This document shows, piece after piece, positions 42,296 to 51,777 of a stretch of DNA of 64,000 nucleotides. The DNA lies in NCBI GenBank assembly GCA_958399925.1, contig CATXOC010000001.1, positions 1-64,000 on the forward strand, written 5' to 3'. Numbering within the stretch: the first letter of the stretch is position 1; every line of letters begins with the position of its first letter. The stretch comes from an uncultured Candidatus Saccharibacteria bacterium (lineage in GTDB: Bacteria; Patescibacteriota; Saccharimonadia; Saccharimonadales; Saccharimonadaceae). The notes beneath the pieces are model-generated. The model saw nothing but the letters and a program-made list of their open reading frames with translations. It made no database searches and had not been told where the DNA came from. Position numbers and translations under genes: made by a program.

Positions 42296-44716
42296 CTACA
42301 TACTGCTAGCTAGCGCATTCTGAATATCTGTTGCAGTCAAACGAATGCCACTGCCTGCGACCAATTCTCCCGACAGCATCTTGTTTGCCACAATGTTTTC
42401 AACTGTTCTCTGAACAATTCGCCGCATTGGACGAGCACCGAGGCGCGGATCGTACCCTGCATCTACTAGAAGTCTCTTTGCATCCTCGTCTACCGCCACT
42501 GCAATCTTCTGAACTGCCAGATTCTTGTTGACGCCCTTGAGTATTAGGTTAACTACTTGGACTAGCTCAGCCTTGGTTAGCGGACGGAATACTGCGACCT
42601 CATCAAAACGGTTCAGAAACTCTGGTCGGAACTCACCAGAGTTAATGATGGCATCCTGAATTTGGCTAGCAAACTGCTCTACCTGATAACCCGCATCGAT
42701 ATACTGACGTATTAGTTCAGCACCTGCGTTAGAAGTTGCGATCACTATGGTATCGCGGAAAGAGATTTCGCGATTATTAATATCGCGCAAGATTCCCTCG
42801 TCAAGCACCTGTAGCAAGGTTGTCAGCACATTAGGATGTGCCTTCTCTATCTCATCCAGCAATACAACACTAAATGGATTTTTCTGCACTTGCGCCGATA
42901 GCGAATTCATATCAGTCGCACCGTCAGCAATTAAGCGCGCTACGTCCTCTGCACGTACATACTCGTTTAAGTCTATCCGTACCATGTGGCCCTCGCCGCC
43001 AAAGTAAACATCTGCTAGCGCCTTAGCAAGCTCTGTTTTACCAACGCCAGTTGGGCCAAGGAACAGAAATGTTCCAATCGGTCGGTTCTCATTGCGCACA
43101 CCGGCACGCGCCCGCCTTAGTGCTGATGCCACCGCTGTTACTGCCGATTTCTGGTTAATCATGCGTTCGTGGATTAGATTTTCTAGGTTTAGTAGGCGCT
43201 CGCGCTCAGCCTTATTATCACCATAGACTAAATTACCACCTACCTTGATTCCTAATGTTTTTTCAATTGTTGCTGAAATTGATTGTGCTGTAACAAAACC
43301 GTTAGTAGCCTGCTGCACTGATTGCTCTAATAGCTGCACGGCGGCTCGCGGCTGAGCGACTGTCTGGATGTAACGATTGCTCAGACGAATTGCCTCGGTT
43401 AGCGCTTGGTACATAAACATACATTTCGACTGATATTCCAATGTCAATACACGATCCTCTAGAATCAGCATAGTTTCATCGGCTGTTGCAGGTTTAACTT
43501 CTATTCGATTCAATGAACTAGCTAAGGCTGGTTTAGCCTGCATGATCTGCAAGAATCGCTGCTCGTCCATCGCTAGAACCAACTTTAAGTTACCGCCCTC
43601 CAAGATCGGTTGTAGTAGATTACTGAGGTCTAGCGCGCCAGTGCCGTCTTCAAAGAACACATCAGCATTATCTAGAAACAGTACGATGTTCTTCGCCTGG
43701 TAAGCTTCAGCTAGCAAACGATTAATTAGGTATTCTACTTGTCCACGTCCGCCAGCATTAGCTACGATACTAGTCGCATCTAACGAAAACACCTGATTGA
43801 AGCGAAGACCGGCCGGCACATTCCGACTCGCATCCATTAAACAATCCGCCAATGACTCCACTACCGTAGATTTACCCGCACCCAGTGGACCAATCAGCGC
43901 CACATTACGTCGCCCTGGTGTTGCTAAATTAGTAATCATCGAGTCAACAATCGACTGGTCACTCTCGAGTTCAACATTTAGTGACCTGCTATTTGTATAC
44001 TTCTGGCTGATATTAACGCCAAAGTGTTGCAATGTTGGTATATAGCCAAACGACCAATCGCGCGCAACGCCACCAGTATAACGTGGCTTGTTTATCATGC
44101 GCCTTAAGTAATTAATGTGCTCAAACCATTGCACCACCCGAACAACATCGTCATTATCCACATGATGAGTGCGCAATAAATCGTCGACGCCCGGCGTTGT
44201 CAGCATGATTGCAGCCATAACAATAGGTGCAGTAATCACGTTTGAACGGTCACCAATGCCTTGCCAGAGTTTTACTGACACCTGCCAAACGGCAGTGGCG
44301 TCAGACACACTATCAGAAATTAGTGGCAATATAAAATCACTAGCAATCCCAAGGCGGTTCATTACAAAGTATCCACCGTCTGCATGTTTAGCTGCCTCAA
44401 AAATCTGTTTCGGTGACGGATTTGCTGGTAATCGTCCCAATAAATCGCCTGCCAGTACAGCGTCGATTGTTTGACTACCTTTAGTCGGCGATAGTAATTT
44501 TAGATCGTACTTATTCCACAGAAACGGTATTAATACCCATAAGCCTAGAGAAACCACCAATAGTCCGCTAGGCATTCCAGCCAACCACATCGCCACACCT
44601 AGCAGAGACAGTACCGCACTAAACACTAGCGATAGTACGCCAAGCCATTTGCCAAAATGGACACCAAAACGCGCTCTGCAGCTACGCTCGGAATTGTAAT
44701 TTAAATTAGTTTCCAC
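42296..44716 (-). CDS. Membrane-anchored ClpC/ClpB-like double AAA+ ATPase
   Basis: I choose the GTG at 44714-44716, overlapping the end of the previous gene; a longer TTG start at 44779 adds an unsupported Cys-rich stretch. The 806-aa protein has two membrane segments (about 24-69), a Clp-N-like helical region, then AAA module 1 (Walker A GPLGAGKST near 276; Walker B reads FLDNADVF, with Asn for the catalytic Glu) and module 2 (Walker A GPTGVGKTE, Walker B LLDEIEKAHP intact) with a typical ClpB/C C-terminal domain (GYDPRLGARPMRR). Module 1 may bind but not hydrolyse ATP. No ClpP-docking LGF loop is evident. Role: membrane-bound unfoldase or disaggregase, partner unknown. Confidence 0.82.
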   Translation of the reverse strand: METNLNYNSERSCRARFGVHFGKWLGVLSLVFSAVLSLLGVAMWLAGMPSGLLVVSLGLWVLIPFLWNKYDLKLLSPTKGSQTIDAVLAGDLLGRLPANPSPKQIFEAAKHADGGYFVMNRLGIASDFILPLISDSVSDATAVWQVSVKLWQGIGDRSNVITAPIVMAAIMLTTPGVDDLLRTHHVDNDDVVRVVQWFEHINYLRRMINKPRYTGGVARDWSFGYIPTLQHFGVNISQKYTNSRSLNVELESDQSIVDSMITNLATPGRRNVALIGPLGAGKSTVVESLADCLMDASRNVPAGLRFNQVFSLDATSIVANAGGRGQVEYLINRLLAEAYQAKNIVLFLDNADVFFEDGTGALDLSNLLQPILEGGNLKLVLAMDEQRFLQIMQAKPALASSLNRIEVKPATADETMLILEDRVLTLEYQSKCMFMYQALTEAIRLSNRYIQTVAQPRAAVQLLEQSVQQATNGFVTAQSISATIEKTLGIKVGGNLVYGDNKAERERLLNLENLIHERMINQKSAVTAVASALRRARAGVRNENRPIGTFLFLGPTGVGKTELAKALADVYFGGEGHMVRIDLNEYVRAEDVARLIADGATDMNSLSAQVQKNPFSVVLLDEIEKAHPNVLTTLLQVLDEGILRDINNREISFRDTIVIATSNAGAELIRQYIDAGYQVEQFASQIQDAIINSGEFRPEFLNRFDEVAVFRPLTKAELVQVVNLILKGVNKNLAVQKIAVAVDEDAKRLLVDAGYDPRLGARPMRRIVQRTVENIVANKMLSGELVAGSGIRLTATDIQNALASSM

Positions 44717-45087
44717 GGCGCCCCCACAGTTGACATTAATATTAGCCCTACAACAGGCATAACGGGCATCAAAGGCCACAAGGCAATTTGCAGTAATCCT
44801 AGTACTGCCTTTAGCGTTAATGCAATGATTCCAGCTAGAATCGTAAATGTCCTAGCAATAAACCCGATCGTACGACTAATTAGCTTGTCTAGAAGCATAT
44901 TCATTTTGCCACCCGCTTCTCTTTGGGTTTCATTGGCACTAATCTGATGGAATGGCGCAAATAACGTGCGAATAAGCAGGCCAATACTAAAGGTATCCGC
45001 TGTTTTCCTCAGTGATAAACTCGATCGAGAAAGCTGACCAAGCCATCCGTCACTATACCACCACTTCAACATGCCGATTAAAACCAT
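44701..45087 (-). CDS. Small membrane protein preceding the Clp-like ATPase
   Basis: The 128-aa protein has an amphipathic N-terminal part (LIRTLFAPFHQISAN) and two long hydrophobic segments (about 70-95 and 98-122). No family is recognised. Its stop overlaps the GTG of the Clp-like gene by about 16 bp, and both are membrane proteins, so a shared complex is plausible. TATAAT lies 8 nt before the ATG. Confidence 0.65.
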   Translation of the reverse strand: MVLIGMLKWWYSDGWLGQLSRSSLSLRKTADTFSIGLLIRTLFAPFHQISANETQREAGGKMNMLLDKLISRTIGFIARTFTILAGIIALTLKAVLGLLQIALWPLMPVMPVVGLILMSTVGAPWKLI

Positions 45088-45190
45088 ATAGCTATATTAT
45101 AGCAGATTACGCATATGGTTTAAGCATTGGACAACTACCCCTATAATCTGGTATAATATCCTGGAATTTAAGGATAAACAAGGAGAAGAA

Positions 45191-45910
45191 ATGTCCGGAC
45201 ATAGTAAATGGGAAACTACCAAGCGTCAGAAGGCCGCCGAAGACGCTAAACGCGGCGCTGCCTTTACAAAATTAAGCAATATGATCGCTATTGCAGCTCG
45301 TGGTGGTACTGACCCAACCATGAACCCGTCACTTGCCATGGCAATCGACAAAGCCAAGCATGCTAGTATGCCAGCCAGCACCATTCAGCGTGCTATCGAT
45401 CGTGGCGCCAGCAAGGACGCTGCTGCATTAGAGGAAATTGTTTACGAAGCCTATGGTCCAGCCGGCACTGGTATTATTATCGAGGCTGCAACCGATAATC
45501 GTAATCGTACCTTCCCTGATATCAAAACTACCTTGAACAAGAACGGCGGTTCTATTGCTGCGCAAGGCTCAGTGATGTTCCAGTTTGACCACAAAGGTGT
45601 AGTCAATGTTAATGCCACTGGCGACGACAACCTAATGACTGTACTAGACGCTGGCGCCGAAGATGCCCGCGAAGAGGATGGCGAAATTGTTGCCTATACT
45701 GATATGAAAAATCTGCATAAAGTACGCCAGGCTATTATTGATAGTGGCCTAGAAGTTACTGATGCTGGCCTAAAATACGTACCAAAAGATCCTGTCGAAG
45801 TCAGCGATCCAGAGGTTGCCAAAAAGGTTATTAAACTGTTAGATGCACTTGATGACATGGATGATGTGACAGAAGTTCACACAAATGCTGACATTACGTG
45901 CAATCTTTGA
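45191..45910 (+). CDS. yebC: YebC/TACO1 family protein
   Basis: The 239-aa protein opens with MSGHSKWETTKRQKAAEDA, the family signature, and keeps AKRGAAFTKL, GPAGTGIIIEAATDN, GSVMFQFD and the ATGDDNLMTVLDAGAED segment. YebC proteins act in translation (easing ribosome stalling) or as transcription factors. An AAGGAGAAG ribosome site precedes the ATG, and TATAAT lies at 45152-45157 with a weak TTGGAC about 19 nt upstream. The promoter of tRNA-Pro sits within its last codons. Confidence 0.95.
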   Translation: MSGHSKWETTKRQKAAEDAKRGAAFTKLSNMIAIAARGGTDPTMNPSLAMAIDKAKHASMPASTIQRAIDRGASKDAAALEEIVYEAYGPAGTGIIIEAATDNRNRTFPDIKTTLNKNGGSIAAQGSVMFQFDHKGVVNVNATGDDNLMTVLDAGAEDAREEDGEIVAYTDMKNLHKVRQAIIDSGLEVTDAGLKYVPKDPVEVSDPEVAKKVIKLLDALDDMDDVTEVHTNADITCNL

Positions 45911-45916
45911 TATAAT
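45888..45916 (+). promoter_or_regulatory. Promoter of tRNA-Pro inside the end of yebC
   Basis: CTGACA (45888-45893), 17 nt and TATAAT (45911-45916); the yebC stop codon immediately precedes the -10. Confidence 0.75.
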
Positions 45917-45949
45917 AGTTTCCGTTGAGGGTAATCAACGGGAATATAT

Positions 45950-46027
45950 CGGGGTGTAGCTCAGTTTGGCTAGAGCGCGCGCTTTGGGAGCGTGAGGTCG
46001 TCCGTTCGAGTCGGATCATCCCGACCA
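45950..46027 (+). tRNA. tRNA-Pro (UGG)
   Basis: Acceptor CGGGGTG with CATCCCG (the C1-G72 pair typical of tRNA-Pro), anticodon stem CGCGC/GCGTG around loop TTTGGGA (TGG) and an encoded CCA. Confidence 0.95.
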
Positions 46028-46052
46028 AGCAATTATTTAGGGGGCTAATTAG

Positions 46053-47501
46053 GTGGATAAGATCAAACAGCATATTGCGTTAGTTAAAAGTAAAAGAATT
46101 AGCGACTCTAACTGGCTATCCAGACACAAAGTTTCAACAATAGCTTTGTGCTGTGTATTAGTCCTATTTATTGGTGTAATAAGCTTTGTTGGTTATTACT
46201 ATAGCGATAAAGCTGCACCTGGTACTACAATAGCGAATATTAATGTAAGCGGTAAAACTCAGAGTCAGATTAAAAACGAGCTAAAAAGCCTCTTGCAAAA
46301 TACGCGCCTTAGCTTAACTTATAACGGCAAGTCTGCCACTGCAAGCGCCAGTGACCTGGGGCTAAATATTGATGTTGACAAGTTTGCTAGCAAAGCCGCC
46401 CAGACTGGACGTAGTACAGTATTAAATCCATTTTCACGTCATCATTTCGATCTCAGTGGTTCTTATAACAAAAATAAGGTCTTAGATTTTGTCACTTCTA
46501 ATTTTCCCGAGCTTAGTTCTAACCCGGTTAACGCCACCGTGCAGTTTAACAAGGTGAAAAATACATTCGTTGCAGTTCCCGGCGCCGCTGGCCATTCAAT
46601 CGAAACTAAGGGATTATTTGCCAAAATCGAGAGCCTATTAAAAGAGCCGAAAATTACCAACTATGAAGTCAGGATAGACAATGCACAGCCTGTTATTAGC
46701 GATCAATCTGCATTAGATACAGCGAACTACATGAATCAGGTAATTCGTAATCGCATCAAAATTGTTAATAATGGCAAATTATTGGCTTATCCAGATCCTG
46801 CCGATATTGCAGGATGGACTAAGTTCACCATCAATAGTAATACCGGAAAATACGATATAACATACGATGACACTAAAATTAAAGGTTACGTCACAGATTT
46901 TATTGCAGGACGTCTAGCCAATAAACCAGTCAACGAAAAGGCTATCACCGATGCATCTGGTAACGTTCTACGCACTATAACACCGGGTAAAGCTGGGCAA
47001 GAATTGACTGATCCCGACACAATTGTTAGTGGTATCTCTAGTGCACTAGCCGCTGGCGGAGGCGGGAGTATTGAAGCGCAGACACACGACGCTCAATACA
47101 AAACTGACGGCTACCAAGCCAAGGATAATCACTGGGTTGAAGCTAACCTTAGCGACTATAGCGTAACATTATGGGACGGCAATAATCAGGCCTATCGCAC
47201 AACTAGTACATCACACGGCAAACCATCGTCACCAACTATCACCGGATTATTTAAGGTAGTTCGCAAGGTGTACGAAAAATGCATGCCAAATCCGCCGTCC
47301 AAAGAACCTCTCTGCAACATTCACTATTCGACATTCTTTGAGTCTAGTGGCTACGCTTTTCACGAAGCTTGGTGGATGAGCGCTGAGAAGGGCAATATGA
47401 ACAAGGGTATTAGTCATGGTTGCATTAATATGCTAAAGGAAGATGCTCGACGCGTTTACGATTGGTCTACCGTAGGAACTCCCGTCTGGATACACTATTA
47501 G
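46053..47501 (+). CDS. L,D-transpeptidase (YkuD) with PG-binding domains
   Basis: The 482-aa protein starts at a GTG behind AGGGGGC. It has a cytoplasmic basic N-terminus, a membrane segment near 28-50, two PG_binding_4/VanW-like domains (TTIANINVSGKTQSQIK and the later ITDASGNVLRTITPGK) and a C-terminal YkuD domain. The catalytic motif is SHGCIN with the Cys nucleophile, preceded by an upstream His in YAFHEAWW. Such enzymes make 3-3 cross-links or attach proteins in peptidoglycan. It lies 25 bp after tRNA-Pro and its stop overlaps that of the ComEC gene by 4 bp (convergent). Confidence 0.9.
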   Translation: MDKIKQHIALVKSKRISDSNWLSRHKVSTIALCCVLVLFIGVISFVGYYYSDKAAPGTTIANINVSGKTQSQIKNELKSLLQNTRLSLTYNGKSATASASDLGLNIDVDKFASKAAQTGRSTVLNPFSRHHFDLSGSYNKNKVLDFVTSNFPELSSNPVNATVQFNKVKNTFVAVPGAAGHSIETKGLFAKIESLLKEPKITNYEVRIDNAQPVISDQSALDTANYMNQVIRNRIKIVNNGKLLAYPDPADIAGWTKFTINSNTGKYDITYDDTKIKGYVTDFIAGRLANKPVNEKAITDASGNVLRTITPGKAGQELTDPDTIVSGISSALAAGGGGSIEAQTHDAQYKTDGYQAKDNHWVEANLSDYSVTLWDGNNQAYRTTSTSHGKPSSPTITGLFKVVRKVYEKCMPNPPSKEPLCNIHYSTFFESSGYAFHEAWWMSAEKGNMNKGISHGCINMLKEDARRVYDWSTVGTPVWIHY

Positions 47502-49033
47502 TCGACTATATTATCGTCATAATAACTATGTTTAGTTGCGTATTTTAAGACCATAATTACTAGCAGCACTACGGCGTAATATACCACTATCTGCCCTGCT
47601 GTCATCTTAATATCGAGAGTACCACCAGGAATCTCGGCACCCCAAGACGCCACTGCCAACACAAAATCTAGCAACCCTTTAGCTGGTACGGCAATAACAG
47701 TCGCAACGCTAATTGGCGCAACCGCCGCGCCTAGTCCTGCGACAAATGTCAACAACATCGTGATAGGTAATAGCGGCAGCACAAAGACGTTAGTTAGCAG
47801 CCCCACAACAGATACATTACCCATAAATATTGCAATAATCGGAAGCGTAAAAAGTTGCGCACTGACTGTTTCAAATAGAACCTGACTCACCGTTTGCGGT
47901 AGCTTATGCAATCGTTCTCTAACACTTGCTAAGCCTTTTAATTCTACGCCCTTCCATTTACGTTTCTGCTCTGCCGCTATACGGTCAGCATAGAAGTAGT
48001 CTTGCAACAGCGGTGCCAATAGTATCACACCGGCAAATGAGCCGAACGACAAATACCAACCTGCATCACCCCAAGCCGACGTTGGATCGACAAATAACGA
48101 CGCAGCCGCCACTAATGACAGTAAAATTACTGGATGAATATTACGACCGTAATACCATAGTACTAGGCTAAAGAGCGCCACCATACTAGCTCGCAGCATA
48201 CTGGCGCTCATACCAGTTACGCCGACAAATGCCACTACTAGAATAGCAGCGATTATTAACGCCAACAACCGTGAATGCGCCGACAGCAGGCGGCGCGCAA
48301 ACCGCACCAATACAGTCAAGTTATAGCCACTAGCAACCAGGATATGCGTCAACGCAGCCATAACAAACATTTCTTTCATGGCGTCCGACTGAGCCGACTT
48401 CTGCCCCGCCAAAATCCCCATACCTAGAGCCCATTCGTCATCGCTGGTAATCTTTTTTAAATTTTTGCCAAACCAATTACGCAAATCCCCCATCGGGTCG
48501 GCTATATCCGAATCTTCTACATATGAGACTTTAGCTGATTGCAATGTTGCAGCGTAGGCGCCAAAACCTTTCGACAATTTACCAAACAACACAATGTGAT
48601 CACTACGTTCTAAACTTACCCGTGTACTCTTGCTGACTGAAGTCCATACCTTGCCTTTCATGTCTCGCCCATCAATAGTTACATTCGACAAGGTCAACGA
48701 CCACTTATCTCGCAACGACGACGGATCGTCTGATATTATCGCCCCGATCGTTACGTTTCTATCTATATATTGCTGGTAATCCATCAATTGATACTGCGTC
48801 ACACTAGCCCGTAAAAGCCCAATCAATATACCTGATAACACAGACATTACTAACCATAATCGGGTACAATTGTGGCACGCTAATATAATTAATACCAATG
48901 CCGTGAACATTAGTATATAACCAAGTAAATCACTAATTACACTTCTAATAGCGCCGCATAACACTACGCCAACAGTAAAACCCATACACCAAGCAGCTAT
49001 TTGCCAGCTAATATGAGTATTTGTTTTCAGCAT
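47498..49033 (-). CDS. comEC: ComEC/Rec2-type DNA uptake channel, short form
   Basis: The 511-aa polytopic protein has an N-terminal membrane pair, an OB-fold-like outer region (GAIISDDPSSLRDKWSLTL), then the competence channel core with the family motif ALTHILVASGYNL and GMSASMLRASMVAL. About ten membrane segments are visible. The C-terminal metallo-beta-lactamase domain of full ComEC (normally 700-800 aa) is missing, as in some Gram-positives and CPR bacteria. It would pass single-stranded DNA across the inner membrane; in an auxotrophic episymbiont this may feed nucleotides. TATAAT lies 7 nt before the ATG. Confidence 0.88.
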   Translation of the reverse strand: MLKTNTHISWQIAAWCMGFTVGVVLCGAIRSVISDLLGYILMFTALVLIILACHNCTRLWLVMSVLSGILIGLLRASVTQYQLMDYQQYIDRNVTIGAIISDDPSSLRDKWSLTLSNVTIDGRDMKGKVWTSVSKSTRVSLERSDHIVLFGKLSKGFGAYAATLQSAKVSYVEDSDIADPMGDLRNWFGKNLKKITSDDEWALGMGILAGQKSAQSDAMKEMFVMAALTHILVASGYNLTVLVRFARRLLSAHSRLLALIIAAILVVAFVGVTGMSASMLRASMVALFSLVLWYYGRNIHPVILLSLVAAASLFVDPTSAWGDAGWYLSFGSFAGVILLAPLLQDYFYADRIAAEQKRKWKGVELKGLASVRERLHKLPQTVSQVLFETVSAQLFTLPIIAIFMGNVSVVGLLTNVFVLPLLPITMLLTFVAGLGAAVAPISVATVIAVPAKGLLDFVLAVASWGAEIPGGTLDIKMTAGQIVVYYAVVLLVIMVLKYATKHSYYDDNIVD

Positions 49034-49124
49034 TAACTATATTATAACGCAGAACAGGCTGGCTAATTTTATCGCCACCCCCTTCCTTATTGACACTATT
49101 TATGCTATTATAATTAATGTCAAT

Positions 49125-49200
49125 GGGTTGATAGCTCAGTTGGTAGAGCACGGGCCTTTTAAGCCTGGTGTCGCGGGTTCGAGACCCGCTCAACCCACCA
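49125..49200 (+). tRNA. tRNA-Lys (UUU)
   Basis: Acceptor GGGTTGA with TCAACCC, anticodon loop CTTTTAA (TTT), T arm GCGGGTTCGAGACCCGC and an encoded CCA. TATAAT-like sequence lies just upstream. Confidence 0.96.
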
Positions 49201-49209
49201 GAAATTATT

Positions 49210-49240
49210 TTGCCACTCCTTGCGAGTGGCAATTAATTTT
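49210..49240 (+). terminator. Terminator after tRNA-Lys (UUU)
   Basis: A 9-bp perfect stem TTGCCACTC/GAGTGGCAA with a 5-nt loop; the T tract is interrupted (TTAATTTT), so efficiency is uncertain. Confidence 0.65.
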
Positions 49241-49256
49241 AGTGTATAATTGACAT

Positions 49257-49892
49257 ATGGAGAGCAAGATTAGAATTATTAAGCAATGGCTTGGTACTGG
49301 GTCAATTAATATCTTTGGCATTCAATTCTCTGGCAAAGATACATTAGGTGTTAAATTAGCAGAGCTACTAGATGCTAACTTCCTTAGCAGTGGTGATCTC
49401 GTGCGTGCTGCCGCCAAGAAAAACAGTAGCGCCGAAATTCAGCAGGCTGCCATCGATAGCGAGCAGGGCATCCTAACTCCTACTGAACAATTTCGCGAAT
49501 TAATCGTACCACATCTCAAAGATGAGTGTCTTATGGGGAAGCCCCTAGTACTCAGCTCAGTTGGTCGTTGGTACGGCGAAGAAGAAGTCGTTATGCAGGC
49601 ATTGCGCGAGAGCCAGCATGACTTAAAAGCCGTCATTGTCATGGAGATTTCTCTGGATGAGGTTTGGCGTCGTTGGGAACTTAGTAAAGACGAACCACGC
49701 AACGGTGGCCGTGTAGACGACTTAGATAAAGATAAAGTTAATAAGCGTCTCACTGAATTTCGCGAGAAGACCATACCTGTAATAGAAAAGTACGATCAGC
49801 TTGGGCTATCTTATCACGTTAACAGCGAGCAGTCGCGCGAAGATACGCTCACTGAAGTTGTCGATCACCTATATCAGCTCGCCAAAAATTAA
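49257..49892 (+). CDS. adk: Adenylate kinase family nucleotide kinase
   Basis: The 211-aa protein follows the adenylate kinase plan: a P-loop near residue 21, LSSGDLVR for the AMP site, a LID-region piece and GRVDDLDKDKVNKRL with the Arg/Asp typical of the family, ending YHVN. The P-loop is unusual (GIQFSGKDT in place of GxPGxGKGT), and the LID is short and lacks zinc cysteines. It may phosphorylate AMP or another NMP. TATAAT (49245-49250) ends 6 nt before the ATG, so the mRNA is predicted to be leaderless. It lies alone behind the tRNA-Lys terminator. Confidence 0.82.
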   Translation: MESKIRIIKQWLGTGSINIFGIQFSGKDTLGVKLAELLDANFLSSGDLVRAAAKKNSSAEIQQAAIDSEQGILTPTEQFRELIVPHLKDECLMGKPLVLSSVGRWYGEEEVVMQALRESQHDLKAVIVMEISLDEVWRRWELSKDEPRNGGRVDDLDKDKVNKRLTEFREKTIPVIEKYDQLGLSYHVNSEQSREDTLTEVVDHLYQLAKN

Positions 49893-49917
49893 ATTTGCCG
49901 CATGGCAATTGTCCTAC

Positions 49918-49963
49918 GCCGCTACCCCACTAGACTGCATAACCACAGTCTACGGGAAGCGGC
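49918..49963. other. Long imperfect hairpin between adk and lepA
   Basis: GCCGCT pairs with AGCGGC and TAGACTG with CAGTCTA, in one stem with a small internal loop. There is no T run, so a transcript-stabilising or boundary hairpin for the convergent genes is likelier than an intrinsic terminator. Confidence 0.5.
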
Positions 49964-49965
49964 TA

Positions 49966-51777
49966 TTATTCGTCTCGCTTTAACATTACAGTAAAGGCGT
50001 CAGCAGGAATATCTACTTTACCAAAGCGCTTCATGCGCTTCTTACCTCGACGTTGCTTGTCTAGCAATTTTGCCCGGCGGTCTGGGTCACCCGTATGAAT
50101 TTTTACTGTTACATCCTTACGATAAGACGATATATCTTCACGCGCAATAATTTTACCGCCAATCGCTGCCTGCAAGCTGACTGCAAATTGCTGACGCGGA
50201 ATGACGTCTTTCAGTTTTTTGCATACTTCACGGCCAATTCGTACAGATTCACTACGATGGCACATAACCGACAACGCCGACACCATCTCACCTGCTACTA
50301 GAAAGTCCACGCGTACCAGGTCCTCGACTCGATAGCCAATTAGATCGTAGTTAAATGTACCATAACCCGAAGTTGTTGATTTTAGCTGATCATAAAAATC
50401 AGTTAGCAAATTCGCCATTGGGGCTTCAAAATCGATTATCGCCCGCTCTCCGATATAGCTAATATTTTTCTGCAAACCACGCTTACTAATCACTAATTGA
50501 ATAACCGAACCAACGTACTCGTTTGGCACTACAATTTCCCCACCAATCCACGGTTCAGCAATATCAACTACCGTACTACGGTCTGGCAAATCAGCTGCCG
50601 ATTCTATATCTAGCTGCCTGCCGTCGCTCAACCGCACATGATAATTAGTAGACGGATTTGTAACAATTAAATCAAGCCCATACTCACGCTCTAACCGCTC
50701 TTTCACGATGTCCATATGTAGCAACCCTAGAAAGCCCAAACGCAAACCAAATCCTAATACCGGTGAATTCTCAGGAGTGTAGTGTAACACTGAATCGGAT
50801 AGCGCTAGTTTTTCAACATCATCCTTCAATTCTTGATAATATTCATTAGATGTCGGAAAGAATCCTGCATAAACAAACGGCTTTACTTCTTTATAGCCTG
50901 GCAATGGCGTTACATCGCGATAACTAATTTCACCCCGCTCTTCTACAACCTGTTTCTTTAGGATGACCGTATCACCGACCCGCGCCTCACGCGTGGTTTT
51001 TAGATTAGTTACAATGTAGCCAATTTCTGCGGTATTTAGGCGATTATCTGGCTTCATATCTGGCGCTAAATGGCCGACTTCAAGTGCTAAGGCATTTGCG
51101 CCCGTTGCCATCATACAAATTGCCGCACCCTTCGGCAGTACTCCATCAACAATTCGCACATACAGCACAACGCCACGATAATCGTCGTAATAACTATCAA
51201 AAATCAGCGCCCGCAAAGGTTTTTCAGCTTCGCCAGTTGGCGCTGGCACCCTATCGACAATTGCATCTAACACTTCGTCTACATGCTCGCCAGTTTTAGC
51301 ACTAACCTTAATAATATCACTCTCGTCACAACCCAAAAGATTCACCACCTCTGCCGATACTTTTGGTACGTCTGAGGCGGGTAGATCAATTTTATTCAAC
51401 ACCGGAATAATTGTCAGACCTGCGTCCATCGCTAGATATACATTAGTCAGAGTCTGTGCTTGGATGCCCTGCGTTGCATCAACCACCAAGACCGCACCCT
51501 CGACAGCCGCCAATGACCGTGATACTTCATAACTAAAATCCACATGCCCTGGCGTGTCAATCAGATTAAGATCATATCCTTGATACCGCATGCGCACTGG
51601 CGATAGCTTGATTGTAATACCCTTCTCGCGCTCAAGCTCCATTGAATCTAGCAGCTGCGATTTCATCTCGCGCTTCTCTACTGTGCCAGTTAATTCCATC
51701 ATCCGATCAGCTAACGTTGATTTACCATGGTCAATATGAGCAATAATGCAAAAATTACGAATCCGTGAAACATCCAT
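49966..51777 (-). CDS. lepA: Elongation factor 4 (LepA)
   Basis: The 603-aa translational GTPase remodels ribosomes. G motifs are AHIDHGKSTLADR (G1), DTPGHVDF (G3) and NKIDLPASD (G4). The LepA-specific C-terminal domain is present (KRGKKRMKRFGKVDIP). Length is standard (about 600). It begins exactly where murJ ends, with no spacer, so it is translated in coupling with murJ. Confidence 0.96.
   Translation of the reverse strand: MDVSRIRNFCIIAHIDHGKSTLADRMMELTGTVEKREMKSQLLDSMELEREKGITIKLSPVRMRYQGYDLNLIDTPGHVDFSYEVSRSLAAVEGAVLVVDATQGIQAQTLTNVYLAMDAGLTIIPVLNKIDLPASDVPKVSAEVVNLLGCDESDIIKVSAKTGEHVDEVLDAIVDRVPAPTGEAEKPLRALIFDSYYDDYRGVVLYVRIVDGVLPKGAAICMMATGANALALEVGHLAPDMKPDNRLNTAEIGYIVTNLKTTREARVGDTVILKKQVVEERGEISYRDVTPLPGYKEVKPFVYAGFFPTSNEYYQELKDDVEKLALSDSVLHYTPENSPVLGFGLRLGFLGLLHMDIVKERLEREYGLDLIVTNPSTNYHVRLSDGRQLDIESAADLPDRSTVVDIAEPWIGGEIVVPNEYVGSVIQLVISKRGLQKNISYIGERAIIDFEAPMANLLTDFYDQLKSTTSGYGTFNYDLIGYRVEDLVRVDFLVAGEMVSALSVMCHRSESVRIGREVCKKLKDVIPRQQFAVSLQAAIGGKIIAREDISSYRKDVTVKIHTGDPDRRAKLLDKQRRGKKRMKRFGKVDIPADAFTVMLKRDE

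Noticed and set aside
49090..49114. TTGACA...TATAAT promoter for tRNA-Lys (UUU)
   Set aside because: The hexamers are only 13 nt apart, too close for a sigma70 promoter; listed only as a nearby TATAAT.
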